Shown: one piece after another, positions 26,419 to 37,350 of the stretch | Layout: each line of letters begins with the position of its first letter | Numbering within the stretch: the stretch's first letter is position 1 | Program-made: the position numbers and the translations under genes | The notes under the pieces: model-generated | Told to the model about the DNA's origin: nothing | The model's input: the letters and a program-made list of their open reading frames with translations, nothing else | Databases searched by the model: none | DNA from: Zoroaster sp. YZ-2022 | Taxonomy: Eukaryota > Echinodermata > Asteroidea > Forcipulatida > Zoroasteridae | DNA length: 64,000 bases | Direction of reading: 5' to 3' | Assembly: GCA_029582265.1 (NCBI GenBank) | Contig: CM055819.1 | Location: forward strand, 35,657,288 to 35,721,287

Positions 26419-27260
26419 TAATCCTACAGAGGTGCTACATTTGTTTCTGTTTCTGTTAATTTAATGTAAATTTGTGTTTATTTGTTTTTTCTACCTGTGA
26501 AATCAATCAATGAAATACAGTACAGTCTGATTCTGCTGTGTATATTAGCCTTTTTTTCAGTCAACAGGAACTGATTAGTCTCCGCTCAAGCTGCTGATTA
26601 TATATGAAACCAGCCACTGCTATCTGTGCCTCGTTGCGATGACAATAAGGCACATTTTCATGGCAGGGTAGACAGCGCGTGCAAACATTATTATGGAAGC
26701 AAATGATGCTTGTGTAATTTGTGCATGCATGTACAATTTTTTAGGTTATCAAATCCAATGCAGCCGGGAGCGCATCATTGACATTATGTTATCAATGATC
26801 CGATCGATATGTTGATTTACCTGGCTTTGGCTAGACTGCATATGGCTGCGTAAGATGTACATTCTTGGTTCTCCAATGTCTTGGCAAGCGCACCTGATGA
26901 AACAATGGAACAATAAACCAAGACTTGAAATCAAAACTTTGTTTTCTTAACAAATATAAATAATTTTGTTTGTATGGGTGAAAATCCAGGGGGGAGGGGG
27001 ATTGCGATTACGTGTCGATAAAATTAAAATGTATTCTTCAGATTCCTGGGGAAAAACTCATAAATCGATTCCATCGGACATGCTGACATTTTCAGCAATT
27101 AAACAAAAATAAAATAAAATTGAGTGAAAAAAATAATGTCCTGTGCCATTATTGACAGTCTGTGCTGTAAACTGAGTAAAAAAAAAAAAAAAAATTATAA
27201 CATTTAATCTTCAATCAAAAATTACAGCACACTTTTCTGTCAAATTCTGTTGGACATGAT
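26419..27260. other. Mostly non-coding stretch right of the gap
   Basis: Apart from the possible 73-nt exon, nothing recognisable. It holds a poly-A tract at 27178-27194. Confidence 0.4.
26821..26893 (-). CDS. Possible 73-nt exon, unknown protein
   Basis: On the minus strand a TTGTTTCATCAG acceptor-like tract is followed by 73 nt and an AG|GTAAAT donor. One frame reads ALAKTLENQECTSYAAICSL and then AKAR, with even amino-acid use. I recognise no family, and a second frame is also open. It could be an upstream exon of the receptor gene or of a neighbour beyond the gap. Low confidence. Confidence 0.25.
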
Positions 27261-27267
27261 TTTTAAC

Positions 27268-27715
27268 TCTAGTCCTTCTATCAGTATGCCCTATATACAT
27301 GCACAAGGTACTTTAATAAAATAAATAACCAGCCTACAATGAACATTTCATTTCTATATAAAGGTTTTAGCAAGAAAACAATTTGAGCAAAAATTTGCAT
27401 ATTTTGTTCATGTTTTCTCTGAAATAAGTGCATTTCAGACAGAATAATTATTTAAGGACGGTCACTTGTTAAAAAAAACCAAGGCTTTTGAGCAATACAC
27501 AAATTACGAACAGTGTAGAAATTACAACGCCAACTACCGTATGCATGAGCCAATTGATTTATTAATAAAACGTGTGCATAATGCTAAACTGCTTAACCCA
27601 AATTACTGGCGATGCAGCGTTCCATCACCAGTGACCAATAAAAACTCTGCACAAACAATGGATACAGAGCCAATTCGTGTCTAGATACAACATGTACACA
27701 CACACACATACGATG
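27268..27715. repeat. Duplicated segment, copy 1 (uninterrupted)
   Basis: This ~450-bp stretch is repeated as 30755-30936 plus 31957-32210, with roughly 85 percent identity by eye. Shared blocks include TTTAATAAAATAAATAACCA, then CATTTCAGACAGAATAA, then CACAAATTACGAACAGT, then TTAACCCAAATTACTGGCG, then CAGTGACCAAT and GTGTCTAGATACAACATG. It keeps the uninterrupted TTTAAGG site (27451-27457) that was later hit in copy 2. Family unknown. Confidence 0.8.
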
Positions 27716-27764
27716 TGTACATACTTACATATACATACAGGACATGTATTATCTCATGCATGCT

Positions 27765-29797
27765 ATATATACTACTCAAAACAATTTAGGGAACACCAGA
27801 ATAATCTCAGTTAAAGCAAGATCATTTATTTCAGATAAACACAATGTTTCACAGAATTGATGAGAAACAACTGCACAATGAAATAGTCATGACATGACTA
27901 CTGAAAGAGAGTGGGGGGTTGCAAATGAAAATCCCGGTTCATGGAACATTTCAAACCTATTTCATGTTAATAATCCGGTGTTCCCTAAATTGTTATCCCG
28001 GTTCATGGAACATTTCAAACCTATTTCATGTTAATAATCCGGTGTTCCCTAAATTGTTATCCCGGTTCATGGAACATTTCAAACCTATTTCATGTTAATA
28101 ATCCGGTGTTCCCTAAATTGTTATCCCGGTTCATGGAACATTTCAAACCTATTTCATGTTAATAATCCGGTGTTCCCTAAATTGTTATCCCGGTTCATGG
28201 AACATTTCAAACCTATTTCATGTTAATAATCCGGTGTTCCCTAAATTGTTATCCCGGTTCATGGAACATTTCAAACCTATTTCATGTTAATAATCCGGTG
28301 TTCCCTAAATTGTTATCGGTTCATGGAACATTTCAAACCTATTTCATGTTAATAATCCGATGTTCCATAAATTGTTATCCCGGTTCATGGAACATTTCAA
28401 ACCTATTTCATGTTAATAATCCGATGTTCCCTAAATTGTTATCCCGGTTCATGGAACATTTCAAACCTATTTCATGTTAATAATCCGGTGTTCCCTAAAT
28501 TGTTATCCCGGTTCATGGAACATTTCAAACCTATTTCATGTTAATAATCCGGTGTTCCCTAAATTGTTATCCCGGTTCATGGAACATTTCAAACCTATTT
28601 CATGTTAATAATCCGGTGTTCCCTAAATTGTTATCCCGGTTCATGGAACATTTCAAACCTATTTCATGTTAATAATCCGGTGTTCCCTAAATTGTTATCG
28701 GTTCATGGAACATTTCAAACCTATTTCATGTTAATAATCCGGTGTTCCCTAAATTGTTATCCCGGTTCATGGAACATTTCAAACCTATTTCATGTTAATA
28801 ATCCGATGTTCCCTAAATTGTTATCCCGGTTCATGGAACATTTCAAACCTATTTCATGTTAATAATCCGGTGTTCCATAAGTTGTTTTCCCGGTTCATGG
28901 AACATTTCAAACCTATTTCATGTTAATAATCCGGTGTTCCCTAAATTGTTATCCCGGTTCATGGAACATTTCAAACCTATTTCATGTTAATAATCCGGTG
29001 TTCCCTAAATTGTTATCCCGGTTCATGGAACATTTCAAACCTATTTCATGTTAATAATCCGGTGTTCCCTAAATTGTTATCCCGGTTCATGGAACATTTC
29101 AAACCTATTTCATGTTAATAATCCGATGTTCCCTAAATTGTTATTCCGGTTCATGGAACATTTCAAACCTATTTCATGTTAATAATCCGGTGTTCCCTAA
29201 ATTGTTATCCCGGTTCATGGAACATTTCAAACCTATTTCATGTTAATAATCCGGTGTTCCTAAATTGTTATCCCGGTTCATGGAACATTTCAAACCTATT
29301 TCATGTTAATAATCCGGTGTTCCCTAAATTGTTATCCCGGTTCATGGAACATTTCAAACCTATTTGATGTTAATAATCCGGTGTTCCCTAAATTGTTATC
29401 CCGGTTCATGGAACATTTCAAACCTATTTGATGTTAATAATCCGGTGTTCCCTAAATTGTTATCCCGGTTCATGGAACATTTCAAACCTATTTCATGTTA
29501 ATAATCCGGTGTTCCCTAAATTGTTATCCCGGTTCATGGAACATTTCAAACCTATTTCATGTTAATAATCCGGTGTTCCCTAAATTGTTATCCCGGTTCA
29601 TGGAACATTTCAAACCTATTTCATGTTAATAATCCGGTGTTCCCTAAATTGTTATCCCGGTTCATGGAACATTTCAATCATATTTAATGTTAATAATACG
29701 GTTTTAACTAAATTGTTATCCCGGTTCATGGAACATTTCAAACCTATTTCATGTTAATAATCCGGTGTTCCCTAAATTGTTTTGAGTAGTATATATC
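27765..29797. mobile_element. TIR element (TA target) filled by a minisatellite
   Basis: The outermost 33 bases at 27765-27797 and 29764-29796 are perfect inverted repeats. Each contains CTACTCAAAACAATTTAGGG next to a TA, as in Tc1/mariner-like non-autonomous elements that duplicate TA. Only about 130 bp of ordinary internal sequence (27798-27930) remain at the left. The rest is a tandem array whose unit carries the inner part of the right terminus. No transposase is encoded. Confidence 0.75.
27933..29780. repeat. ~64-bp minisatellite derived from a transposon end
   Basis: About 29 highly uniform units of ~64 bp: CCCGGTTCATGGAACATTTC, then AAACCTATTTCATGTTAATA, then ATCCGGTGTTCCCTAAATTG and TTAT. 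The GGTGTTCCCTAAATTGTT part is the same as the inner right TIR. Variants include a CCC deletion (28317 and 28698) and a GATG for GGTG change at several units. Near identity points to recent expansion or homogenisation. Confidence 0.97.
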
Positions 29798-29799
29798 AG

Positions 29800-30750
29800 G
29801 GGTGTGATTTGTCCAGATTTTTTCGGATTTTCAAATTTTTACAAATTGCAATGTTGTGATCCTCTGGATTTTTAAGCAATAAAGGAAAGCAAAGCAAATG
29901 CTCAGAACTATAGATTTCACCCCAGCGCTGTTCACAACAGCCGCCCCAATACCTCAAGCAAAATTTACATGTACATGTACATGGATTTTTCATTAGAATG
30001 TGTTGAATTTGAACTTTCTGTTTAGACCAGAAGTAAAGGTCAGATCAGGTGATTTGAAGGTATATATTACACAATAAAACTTCCTCACGATCATGAAAAA
30101 ATAACGTTAGTACCTGATTTGGTTCAATATCTGAGATTGGAAAATAATCCATTTTTAAAAAGATAGGATCTTACTAATCACTTTATTCACAGAAGTCATA
30201 TTCTAATTTCCTATGGTTTGTGAGATAGAAAATTATTTTTCTAAACCCACCACCAGAGGGCGCTGTGACAGGTGATGACGTCATCAGTCACATTTTTTAA
30301 AAGGTCACATGTCAATAGTAATTTCGTCCACGGAAGGCACGCCCAAATACCATATCACTTAAACATCCGGTTTCGACCGGAAGGGGAGGTCAGATTGGGT
30401 CATGTCTGTGTACGAAATGTCACATAATTCAAGAACTGTAAGATGATGCAAAGATTGTGTAAATATCTTTTGTGGTTCATGAGATATGATTTTTTGAAAT
30501 ATTAAAATTGAATTTTAGTGTATTTCGATAACTGATGACATCACCACGACGTCACAACTTTACCTGAAACTATATGTCATAACGTTATTGACAATATGTG
30601 TCAAGTTTGAAGGCTCTGTGAACTTTGGAACTATAGTTTTTTGTTAGATAAGTCTCATCGAGGAGAATCTTGAGAGAAAAAACCCAATAATTTCAAGAAG
30701 TGTTCGCGCTGTCGCACGAACACCTAAAAAAAACAAATTATAACATCAAC
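29800..30750. repeat. Dispersed repeat with CRE-like palindromes, non-coding
   Basis: No gene seen. GGTGATGACGTCATCAGTCAC at 30272-30292 and GATGACATCACCACGACGTCAC at 30535-30556 resemble the 8.6-10.1 kb repeat. The segment ends in a GTGTTCGCGCTGTCGCACGA near-palindrome at 30701-30720, which may be an element terminus. Confidence 0.45.
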
Positions 30751-30936
30751 ACTAGTCCTATGAGTATGCTCTATATACATACTATGCACAATGTACTTTA
30801 ATAAAATAAACAACCAGCCTACAAAGAACATTGCATTTATATATGAAGGTTTTAGCTCAAAATAAACAATTGGAGCAAAAATTTGCTTAAGTGTTCATGC
30901 TGAAATAAGGACATTTCAGACAGAATAAATATTTAA

Positions 30937-31952
30937 AGATGGACTTCAACGGAATATATTACAGTGTTTTGATGCTGTTAGGCTTACAAGAAGTGTGTAA
31001 TGATTACTTCTATATGATTAAAATTCAAATAAAGTAATTTCTTAATGTAAAAAAAAATTCATTTTGATCAGCATTTCACTATCTAGAAAAGTCGTGTTTC
31101 GTAAAAAGCCCGAACTCATGAATAATTCATATCGTAGTTGTGACGTACAATCAAGGACTGGCATTCGCTGCTTATGCCCACATGTCATGAGTGTTCCCCA
31201 GCAAAGTGCATTAAAAAGCGACGTGTACGAAACGAACTCCCAGTCGTACTCACTTGCCTTCTCTCGATATTTGACGCTTTCAAAGTTGGAACAGAGCCTT
31301 GCTTCAAACGATATTTGGTATCCAAACCAAAACTTTCTTTCACTTGACTGGAAGAATCTCTACAGTCGCCCGTAAAATGGGCTGAACAAATCAACGACCA
31401 TTTTGTCAACGTGAAATCCTTTCGTGTATTGTTCACGAACTTCACCCACTCCTTGGAAGCCGCCAGTTCCGCGGAAATCGGAAAAACTAACCTCTGGATT
31501 CTTGGTGGCACTTCTTGTACATCCACCAACAGCACATGTGCTAGGCATTATGCCGTCTTACACAAAATCGTCAAAACGGGGAAAAAATCATGTGTATCAG
31601 CTTCGAGCAAGTAAAATCCCCATTGCCAAACACAAAGACAAAAACGGCTTCCTTTATTTATGCCCCACTAGTACGTCACACTTACGCTGGTTTACGTGGT
31701 CGCTGGTATTTCACCGTTCATTTCGTATTGTATTTCTATGGGCCTTTGCTGGGAACCATGAAAGCGCGCAGCCAACGGCGGGAAAAAACCACTCGCTCAG
31801 AAATCTAAGAAGGGGGGCTATTTTTTACAATCAAAATTAAACAAAATAACGGGGAATAAAACCATCGTACTGATAATGAAATAATAACTAAACACAACAT
31901 AAACAAGACTCAGGAGACGATTTAGTGTACGAGCTCTCGTTGAAGTCCATCT
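30937..31952 (-). mobile_element. Kolobok-like TTAA transposon with THAP domain
   Basis: A 1016-bp insertion with 15-bp perfect inverted ends, AGATGGACTTCAACG at 30937-30951 and its complement at 31938-31952. It is flanked by TTAA on both sides (30933-30936, 31953-31956). The paralogous empty site at 27452-27455 has a single TTAA, which shows directly that TTAA was duplicated. It encodes a THAP-domain relic on the minus strand. TTAA duplication plus THAP is the combination known for the Kolobok superfamily; P elements carry THAP but duplicate 8 bp. No catalytic domain remains, so this is an internally deleted derivative. Confidence 0.8.
31185..31548 (-). pseudogene. THAP zinc-finger domain, frameshifted
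   Basis: Starting at 31548 the frame reads MPSTCAVGGCTRSATKNP, the opening C-x4-C of a THAP (C2CH) DNA-binding finger. A frameshift near 31470 moves the rest to another frame: ELAASKEWVKFVNN, then WSLICSAHFTGDC (the C-x2-H pair), then FGLDTKYRLKQGSVPTL, matching the THAP AVPTIF-type end. About 90 residues span the domain, a usual length. In the transposon it would bind element ends. A GT at the frame break could also be a donor, so an intron is a weaker alternative. The frame downstream of the domain has no recognised catalytic motif. Confidence 0.8.
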
Positions 31953-32504
31953 TTAAGGATAGTTGCTTATAAAAAAAAAAACAAGGCTTTTAGCAATACA
32001 CAAATTATGAACAGTTTAGAAATTACAATGCTAAGTACTTGCACGACCCAATTGATTTCTCAATAAAACATGTGCATAATGCTAAATGGCTTAACCCAAA
32101 TTACTGGCGTTGCAGCTTTCCATCACCAGTGACCAATCAAAACCTTCCGCATACAATGAATACAGAGCCAATTTGTGTCTAGATACAACATGTACACATA
32201 CATGCATACGTATATAATGGACATTATCTCATGCATATTCATGATACTCATTATCTTAACTACAGTCTGTGATAACTACAGACTCCTTCATAATGGTGAC
32301 ACTAACCAATCACACGCAATTTAGTAATTTATGCAAATATGCAGGAGTAAAGGAGTATCAATAAGCTGATGTACATGTACATGTACATGTACATATACGT
32401 AGCTACCCCTCATGGCAATTCAACGACCAATCAGTGCCTTACAGATTTCATCTCTCCATGGAATGGAACAAACGCAGCCAGACCAAATAACTCCTTCACT
32501 GGGC

Positions 32505-32543
32505 TATAAAGGTGTTTTCATTGTGAGTTTGTGTGTATAAATA
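32505..32543 (+). promoter_or_regulatory. Candidate TATA boxes of the fibrinogen-domain gene
   Basis: GGGCTATAAAGG at 32502-32512 and GTATAAATATAG at 32535-32546 lie 190 to 125 bases before the likely ATG (32699). The first is the better TATA match. No initiator was assigned. Confidence 0.4.
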
Positions 32544-32668
32544 TAGTATACACGATACAAGTTGCTGACATATTGTATGTACACTGGACATAGGAAATCA
32601 ATTCCCAGATTGTAATTCCATCTGTATTGCTTTGCCCTTGATTCACAGACTAGCACCGTTTTGATAAT

Positions 32669-33665
32669 TTGAAAACATTTTCAATTAAAGATTCAAAAAT
32701 GGCTCAACAAGTACTCTTCGTGTGCATTCTTTACTTCAACCTGGTTTCATTGCTTGAACTCTCGCTGATAGCACAAGTGGAAAGCTTTGGAGGCCAAACA
32801 TGTGGTGGACTGCAACACAAGATGTTCAGCGCAGAGAACCGAGTCCTCAAGAACTTCGTTTACAAGAGCAAAACTCGACCCGATCATGTCATGTGTGGAC
32901 GAGACTGCAGCATGGATAAGGACTGTAAGTCGTTCAACTTCTATGAATTCAATCGACAGTGTGAGCTGAGTAACTCGACGAGGGCTGATCATCCCGAGGA
33001 CTTCTTTGAAGCACAAGGCTGTGTTTACTTTGATGGCAATGAGGACACACCTCACTTTTCACTGATGTACAGCTCCTTGTATTGTCACCGAAGTTGTAAG
33101 AAGCTGTTGGTGGCCGGTTATCGCACCAGTTGTGTTGACACAATCTACCCAGACGGGTTTGATAATGGTCTCCAAGTCTACTGTGACATGGACACTGACG
33201 GCGGGGGTTGGATTGTGTCTCAGAGATGGCAGGATGGAAGCGAGGACTTCTACCGTAACTGGAATGAGTACAAGTCTGGTTTTGGTGAACTGTCCAGTGA
33301 GTTTTGGTTGGGCAATGATAACTTGGTGAGTCTGACCTCTGACAATAAACAAGGACCCTGGAATCTGAGGGTGGATCTAGAAGATTGGAATATCGAGACG
33401 ACATTTGCAAAGTACAACACTTTCCAAATATCTGGTGAGAAGTACACACTACATGTAGGTGAATACGATGCCAGCAGCACTGCCGGTGACTCTCTTACAT
33501 ATTATCACAACGGCAAACCGTTTACGACAAAGGACATGGACAATGACGCAGACAACTCTAGGAATTGTGCACAAGGATATGAAGGAGCCTGCTTTCAATG
33601 CATGTATTCAATCTCACTTAAATGGCAAATATTACCCTAATGGGCCCTCTGTAGATTACAAAGGC
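32669..33665 (+). pseudogene. PAN/Apple plus fibrinogen C-terminal domain protein, C-terminus broken
   Basis: Starts at 32669 or, better, at the internal ATG 32699 (MAQQVLFVCILYFNLVSLLE), a signal peptide. A PAN/Apple-like Cys domain follows (CGGLQHKMFS, then CGRDCSMDKDCKSFNFYE, then CELSNSTR). A fibrinogen-related domain then runs from CKKLLVAGYRTSC through GFDNGLQVYCDMDTDGGGWI and SQRWQDGSEDFYRNWNEY to the calcium loop DMDNDADNSRNCA. This architecture suggests a secreted lectin-like protein. Near 33585-33605 the reading frame shifts: the tail SHLNGKYYPNGPSVDYKGIV lies in another frame, and there the expected W codon is TGA (33671-33673). The usual WW pair before the last Cys is missing. It is intronless over almost 1 kb. 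Either a recent pseudogene or assembly errors; two independent lesions favour the former. Confidence 0.8.
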
Positions 33666-33679
33666 ATTGTGTGACATCA

Positions 33680-34110
33680 ATGGCTAGATGCTACTTCTCT
33701 AAAAGAATCCAGCATGAAAATGCGGGAAACACGATTGTAAGTACAACGATTGAAAAGTTTTATTATACATACTTGTACATATGTATACATGTTAAGTTCT
33801 ATGTAAGGATTAGTACAAAGCTTAAGGTGTACAATTTTCAATGTCCCATGCTAATATTTTTTTACATTTAAAGGTACATGTAAGGTAAAGCAAGAATTGG
33901 TAATTCCAAAATAACCAAATATTCAAATATTAATTTAAAAGTTACTTAGTGTAAAGCCCAATATGGTAGTTTATCTTCACTAGAAATATGTTTAAGGCTC
34001 TGTCATTTTTAAAGAAATGGGAAATAATTTCAAATTTACATTTTGGGAAGTGCACTCTTCTTTTTATTTTGCCATGATGTGCATTCACCCGATGTGGTCG
34101 CGTTTCATCC
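33680..34110. other. 3' flank of the fibrinogen-domain gene
   Basis: No exon recognised. It contains polyadenylation-like AATAAA-free AT-rich DNA and short TACATGTA-type repeats at 33765-33795 and 33875-33885. Confidence 0.4.
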
Positions 34111-34121
34111 AATCATTGGTT

Positions 34122-34166
34122 AAACCATGGAGGAAGGAAATTCTGTTTTCCTTCCTCCATGGTTAA
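34122..34166. repeat. Short perfect hairpin
   Basis: AACCATGGAGGAAGGAAA at 34123-34140 pairs with TTTCCTTCCTCCATGGTT at 34147-34164 around a 6-base loop. It may be a terminator-like or recombination-prone hairpin; no function is assigned. Confidence 0.7.
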
Positions 34167-34309
34167 ACTGTCTTGGGCATTTATGGAAGAATCTGAATGA
34201 ATTTTCACTCTGGTTTTTCAGTGTATATCTTGATTCAAAGACCGTTAGCATGTCACTCTTGGATGCAGTTTTGCCATCATTAACAATACTTTGTGGGTAA
34301 ACCTTACCT

Positions 34310-34790
34310 TAACCCCCCCCCCCCCCCCCCACAAAAAAATCAATCAATCAATAAATAAATAAAATAAAATAAAATAAATAAATAAATAAAAAAAATTGCT
34401 GCAAGGGTTTGCAAATAATCAAAAACAAAATAGATAATTCTAAATATTAGTAAAAAAGATGATGCGTGAGAATTTGATTTATAAAACACTGTTTTTGATT
34501 ATCTCATCTAAAGGAATATTCAACCCCAGTGGGGGAAAAAAACAAATTCCCCATGTACGTTTTGGCATGGGGGATATATCCCCACGTACATTTTGGCTTG
34601 GGATGGTCCATAGGATCATTCCCCCCCCCCCCACTAAGAGAAATGGTACATTAAGTGATGTTTCTAGCAGTTTTTTTTTTGGGGGGGGGGGGAGGTATCC
34701 CCCTGTTGAGCGACATTATACATTATACAAATTTCAATATCATTCCTCCCCTCAACTTTTAGACATGGATTTACACTGCTGAATACAATG
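34310..34790. repeat. Low-complexity region with poly-C and poly-G runs
   Basis: Poly-C at 34313-34331 and 34621-34632, poly-G at 34681-34692, and A-rich (AAATAAAT)n at 34348-34390. Inverted blocks (CATGGGGGATATATCCCC; CCCCATGTACG) suggest a degraded MITE. Confidence 0.6.
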
Positions 34791-34799
34791 CAAAACTAC

Positions 34800-35240
34800 A
34801 TGTATAGAAGTACATAACAAACCAACTTAAATATTAAAAAAACATACAATATAAATTAACATAATTACAGGCAAAACAAATCAATCAGAAATACAGGGAG
34901 AAAAATGATCCAAAGCAGTGAGCTTCCACATCAGAGGAGCAATGCAACAGCAAGCAAAACCTTGAACTGCCTCCAGAGCCATCAGTGAATACTCACTGCT
35001 CATTTTTGAAATTCATTTTTACATCCTTTTATTTTAAATCTTCATTCAAAATTCCATTATCCAAAGTCAAATATAATAATTATGGACTCGTACATGTACA
35101 TTGTATATCTGGTAAAAAGGGTTATTTAGGCATAAATTAAGTACACAATGTTCAAAATGAATGAATTACATGTACATATTATGTATCCTTTTTCCCAATC
35201 ATTATTCTGTTATTTATTTCTATAGTGTAATTGTTACAGA
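34800..35240. other. Non-coding stretch
   Basis: Nothing recognised on either strand apart from short TACATGTA repeats. Confidence 0.4.
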
Positions 35241-35243
35241 ACT

Positions 35244-35444
35244 TTAACCCTAACCATCCTCAATCCTCCAAAATCCTCCTTGCAGTTTTGGAGGATTTTG
35301 GAGGATTGAGGATGAATGGTGATTGAAACACATGAGGATTTTGAAGGATTGAGGATGAATGCATTTTTTGGGGTAGGGCAATCAAAGGATTTTGAAGGAT
35401 TGAGGATGGTACCCAGCAACTAGGGTCTAGTGCGTTAGGATTAA
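35244..35444. mobile_element. piggyBac-like MITE A (TTAA, CCCTAACC end)
   Basis: A 201-bp element between TTAA sites. Its left end is CCCTAACCATCCTCAATCC and its right end is the decayed complement GTTAGGA. Inside, GGATTGAGGATG and its complement, plus GGAGGATTTTGGAGGATTG units, recur five times in both directions. TTAA plus CCC ends is the piggyBac pattern. Confidence 0.6.
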
Positions 35445-36207
35445 AGTTGTTTTGAAATATAGAAATAGAGAAAAGTATCTAGTTCTAAAATGCCAAACTG
35501 ATTCTTATGAACAATGACGTTGAATAAACTGAGTGACTGGAAGATTTCTTTGTTTTAGACTGTGTATTCTTTGTGGTTTATCTACATGTAGCTACGTGGT
35601 GTATTTCTTATTCAGAGAACAAATTTCACTCAAAAGTTATAAATGTTGAGGTAGACAGTGTTTACTGGCTTTAAGTTTAAGAGAAGATTAGTTTTAAGAA
35701 CCCTTTCTCTCTTTTCTCTATTGTTGTCATCTTACCAAATTGATCACTTGCTTCAGCAACATTGGGTTTACGAAGAAATCGCCTTCATGTACAGAAAAAG
35801 AAATAAAGGAAGAAACAATAATAAATGTGCATGTCTTCCTATGACACAAAGAAAAGTGATTTATTTGTACTAGTGCTGGGCGAGTAGTGCTATTACTCGA
35901 TTAATCGTGAGTATTAATTGCTAATCGTACTCGTACTCACGTCTTTTACTACTCCCACCTCAAAAGTACTCGCTAATTATAAGTACATTCACAAGTAATG
36001 ACTGATTCTTTTGCCATTTATTTATTAAGAATAAACAAAAAAATTCAGAAATAATATCTAATGTTTTCAAAATAAATATCATAAAAAGTATGTTTGAAAT
36101 ACATGTTGTATACTTTTGAAATACTTAAATAACCAATGACCTACAATGTAGGCTATTAGGGGTCGAAATTAACTTGAATTTTATGGTAGCCCACAGGACT
36201 AGTTATC

Positions 36208-36656
36208 TTAACCCTAACCCCTTGGGTATTTTTACTAGAAAGTATCCTGAATCCACCAAAATCCACCATTTTTGTCACACACAAAATGCTGGTGTCCTGA
36301 ATCCATCAGAATCCGCCAGTGTAGATATTGGACATATCCTGAATCCGCCAAAATCCACCACTAAATTTCTGGCGGATTTTGGCGGATTCAGGATACCATG
36401 CTCACATGAAAATTAGTATGTTGCTGCATAGAATCCATCAAAATCTAACACATACAAGTGTTGGCTGTACATGTGTAGTACATGTAACTATAATCCATCA
36501 AAATACATCAACCAACATGACCAAGCAGTTAAAAACTATTGCAATCCTGAATCCATCAAAGTCCGCCATATGCTCAATGTGGAGATATCCTGAATCCGCC
36601 GAAATCCTCCAAAACAGGGGGATGGATTTTGATGGATTCAGGGTGGTTAGGGTTAA
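36208..36656. mobile_element. piggyBac-like MITE B (TTAA, CCCTAACC ends)
   Basis: 449 bp between TTAA sites at 36208 and 36653. The ends are CCCTAACCCC and GGTTAGGG. The interior has about nine copies of a TCCTGAATCCATCAAAATCC-like unit, including inverted copies such as GGCGGATTTTGGCGGATTCA at 36371-36390. Same architecture as element A, with different spacers between units. Confidence 0.7.
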
Positions 36657-36657
36657 C

Positions 36658-37097
36658 GGGTAGAATGTCGTATCCGACTGCCACTTTTTCTCATTCAATA
36701 TAACCAATAATGTAATGCTACCTACCCAGTAAGGTGGAGAACATATGGATGATGATGGACATACTTCAAATTATTCCAGGATATTTATTTCATGAAAAAT
36801 CAGGCATTTTTGGTATACGATGACTTTCTCAGTTATTTCAGTCTGATCTTGTCAACTCACCCATTAGTGACACATGCACAGTGGCAACTATAATAGGATC
36901 CTTCTATTTTCTGAAGGGGTGGATTTTTTTTTAGAAGGGAAATAAAGTCCGAAAACCATCATAAAAGTGGATTCTAAAGATAGTTTTCGCTTTCTGTACC
37001 CCCAAAAATCGATAGAATCATTTTTAACTGGTTAGTGGTTGCAAAAAAATTTTTTTTTAAACCTTAAAACGTGGCGGTCGGATACAACATTCTTTCC
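36658..37097 (+). mobile_element. ~440-bp MITE, copy 1
   Basis: The left end GGGTAGAATGTCGTATCCGA and right end TCGGATACAACATTCTTTCC are imperfect inverted repeats. Its interior matches copy 2 at 37351-37807 in the opposite orientation. Non-coding, no transposase. Confidence 0.8.
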
Positions 37098-37350
37098 ATG
37101 TAAACAATTTTACTATTCCTTCACATTATTTTTTTTTAGTAGTCATGAAAAAGGTGACAACGTGGAATCCAACGATTGTGCCAGCATAGAAGTAGAAGTA
37201 TAGTTTCATTGTTTATTTTATTTTTTTCACTTGCCCATCGGACTACCCAAACCCCTATAGCTAGTAGTCCTGCTGCTAAAACCACTAGCCTCGGACTAGC
37301 GGACTAGTGTTAATTTCGACCCCTGGGCTTTGACTAGTAGGAGTAGTGCA

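Larger units (their letters stand above)
30755..32210. repeat. Duplicated segment, copy 2 (interrupted)
   Basis: Left part 30755-30936 and right part 31957-32210 together match the 27268-27715 segment. The interruption is a 1.0-kb TTAA-flanked transposon. Right of it, TACATGTACATGTACATG simple repeats lead into the promoter region of the fibrinogen-domain gene. Confidence 0.8.
36157..37325. mobile_element. hAT-like non-autonomous element, host of two insertions
   Basis: Inverted ends AGGGGTCGAAATTAAC (from 36158) and GTTAATTTCGACCCCT (to 37324). Sub-terminal TAGTCC/GGACTAG blocks follow at both ends. A (C)AGGG-type end suits hAT, but I could not see an 8-bp target duplication. It carries the piggyBac-like element B and the first MITE copy inside it. 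Confidence 0.6.

Noticed and set aside
25852..26421. 189-codon frame
   Set aside because: Consists almost entirely of the 500-N gap.
27933..29780. CRISPR-like array
   Set aside because: The ~64-bp units repeat completely with no unique spacers, the host is an animal, and the units derive from the transposon terminus. It is a minisatellite.
32949..33449. Minus-strand ORFs over the fibrinogen-domain gene
   Set aside because: Antisense shadows of a clear plus-strand domain protein.
36208..36656. Interstitial telomeric repeat (CCCTAACCC / GGGTTAGGG)
   Set aside because: Only one and a half telomere-like units occur, at both ends in inverted orientation beside TTAA, and the same pattern recurs in two other elements. 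Transposon ends explain it better.
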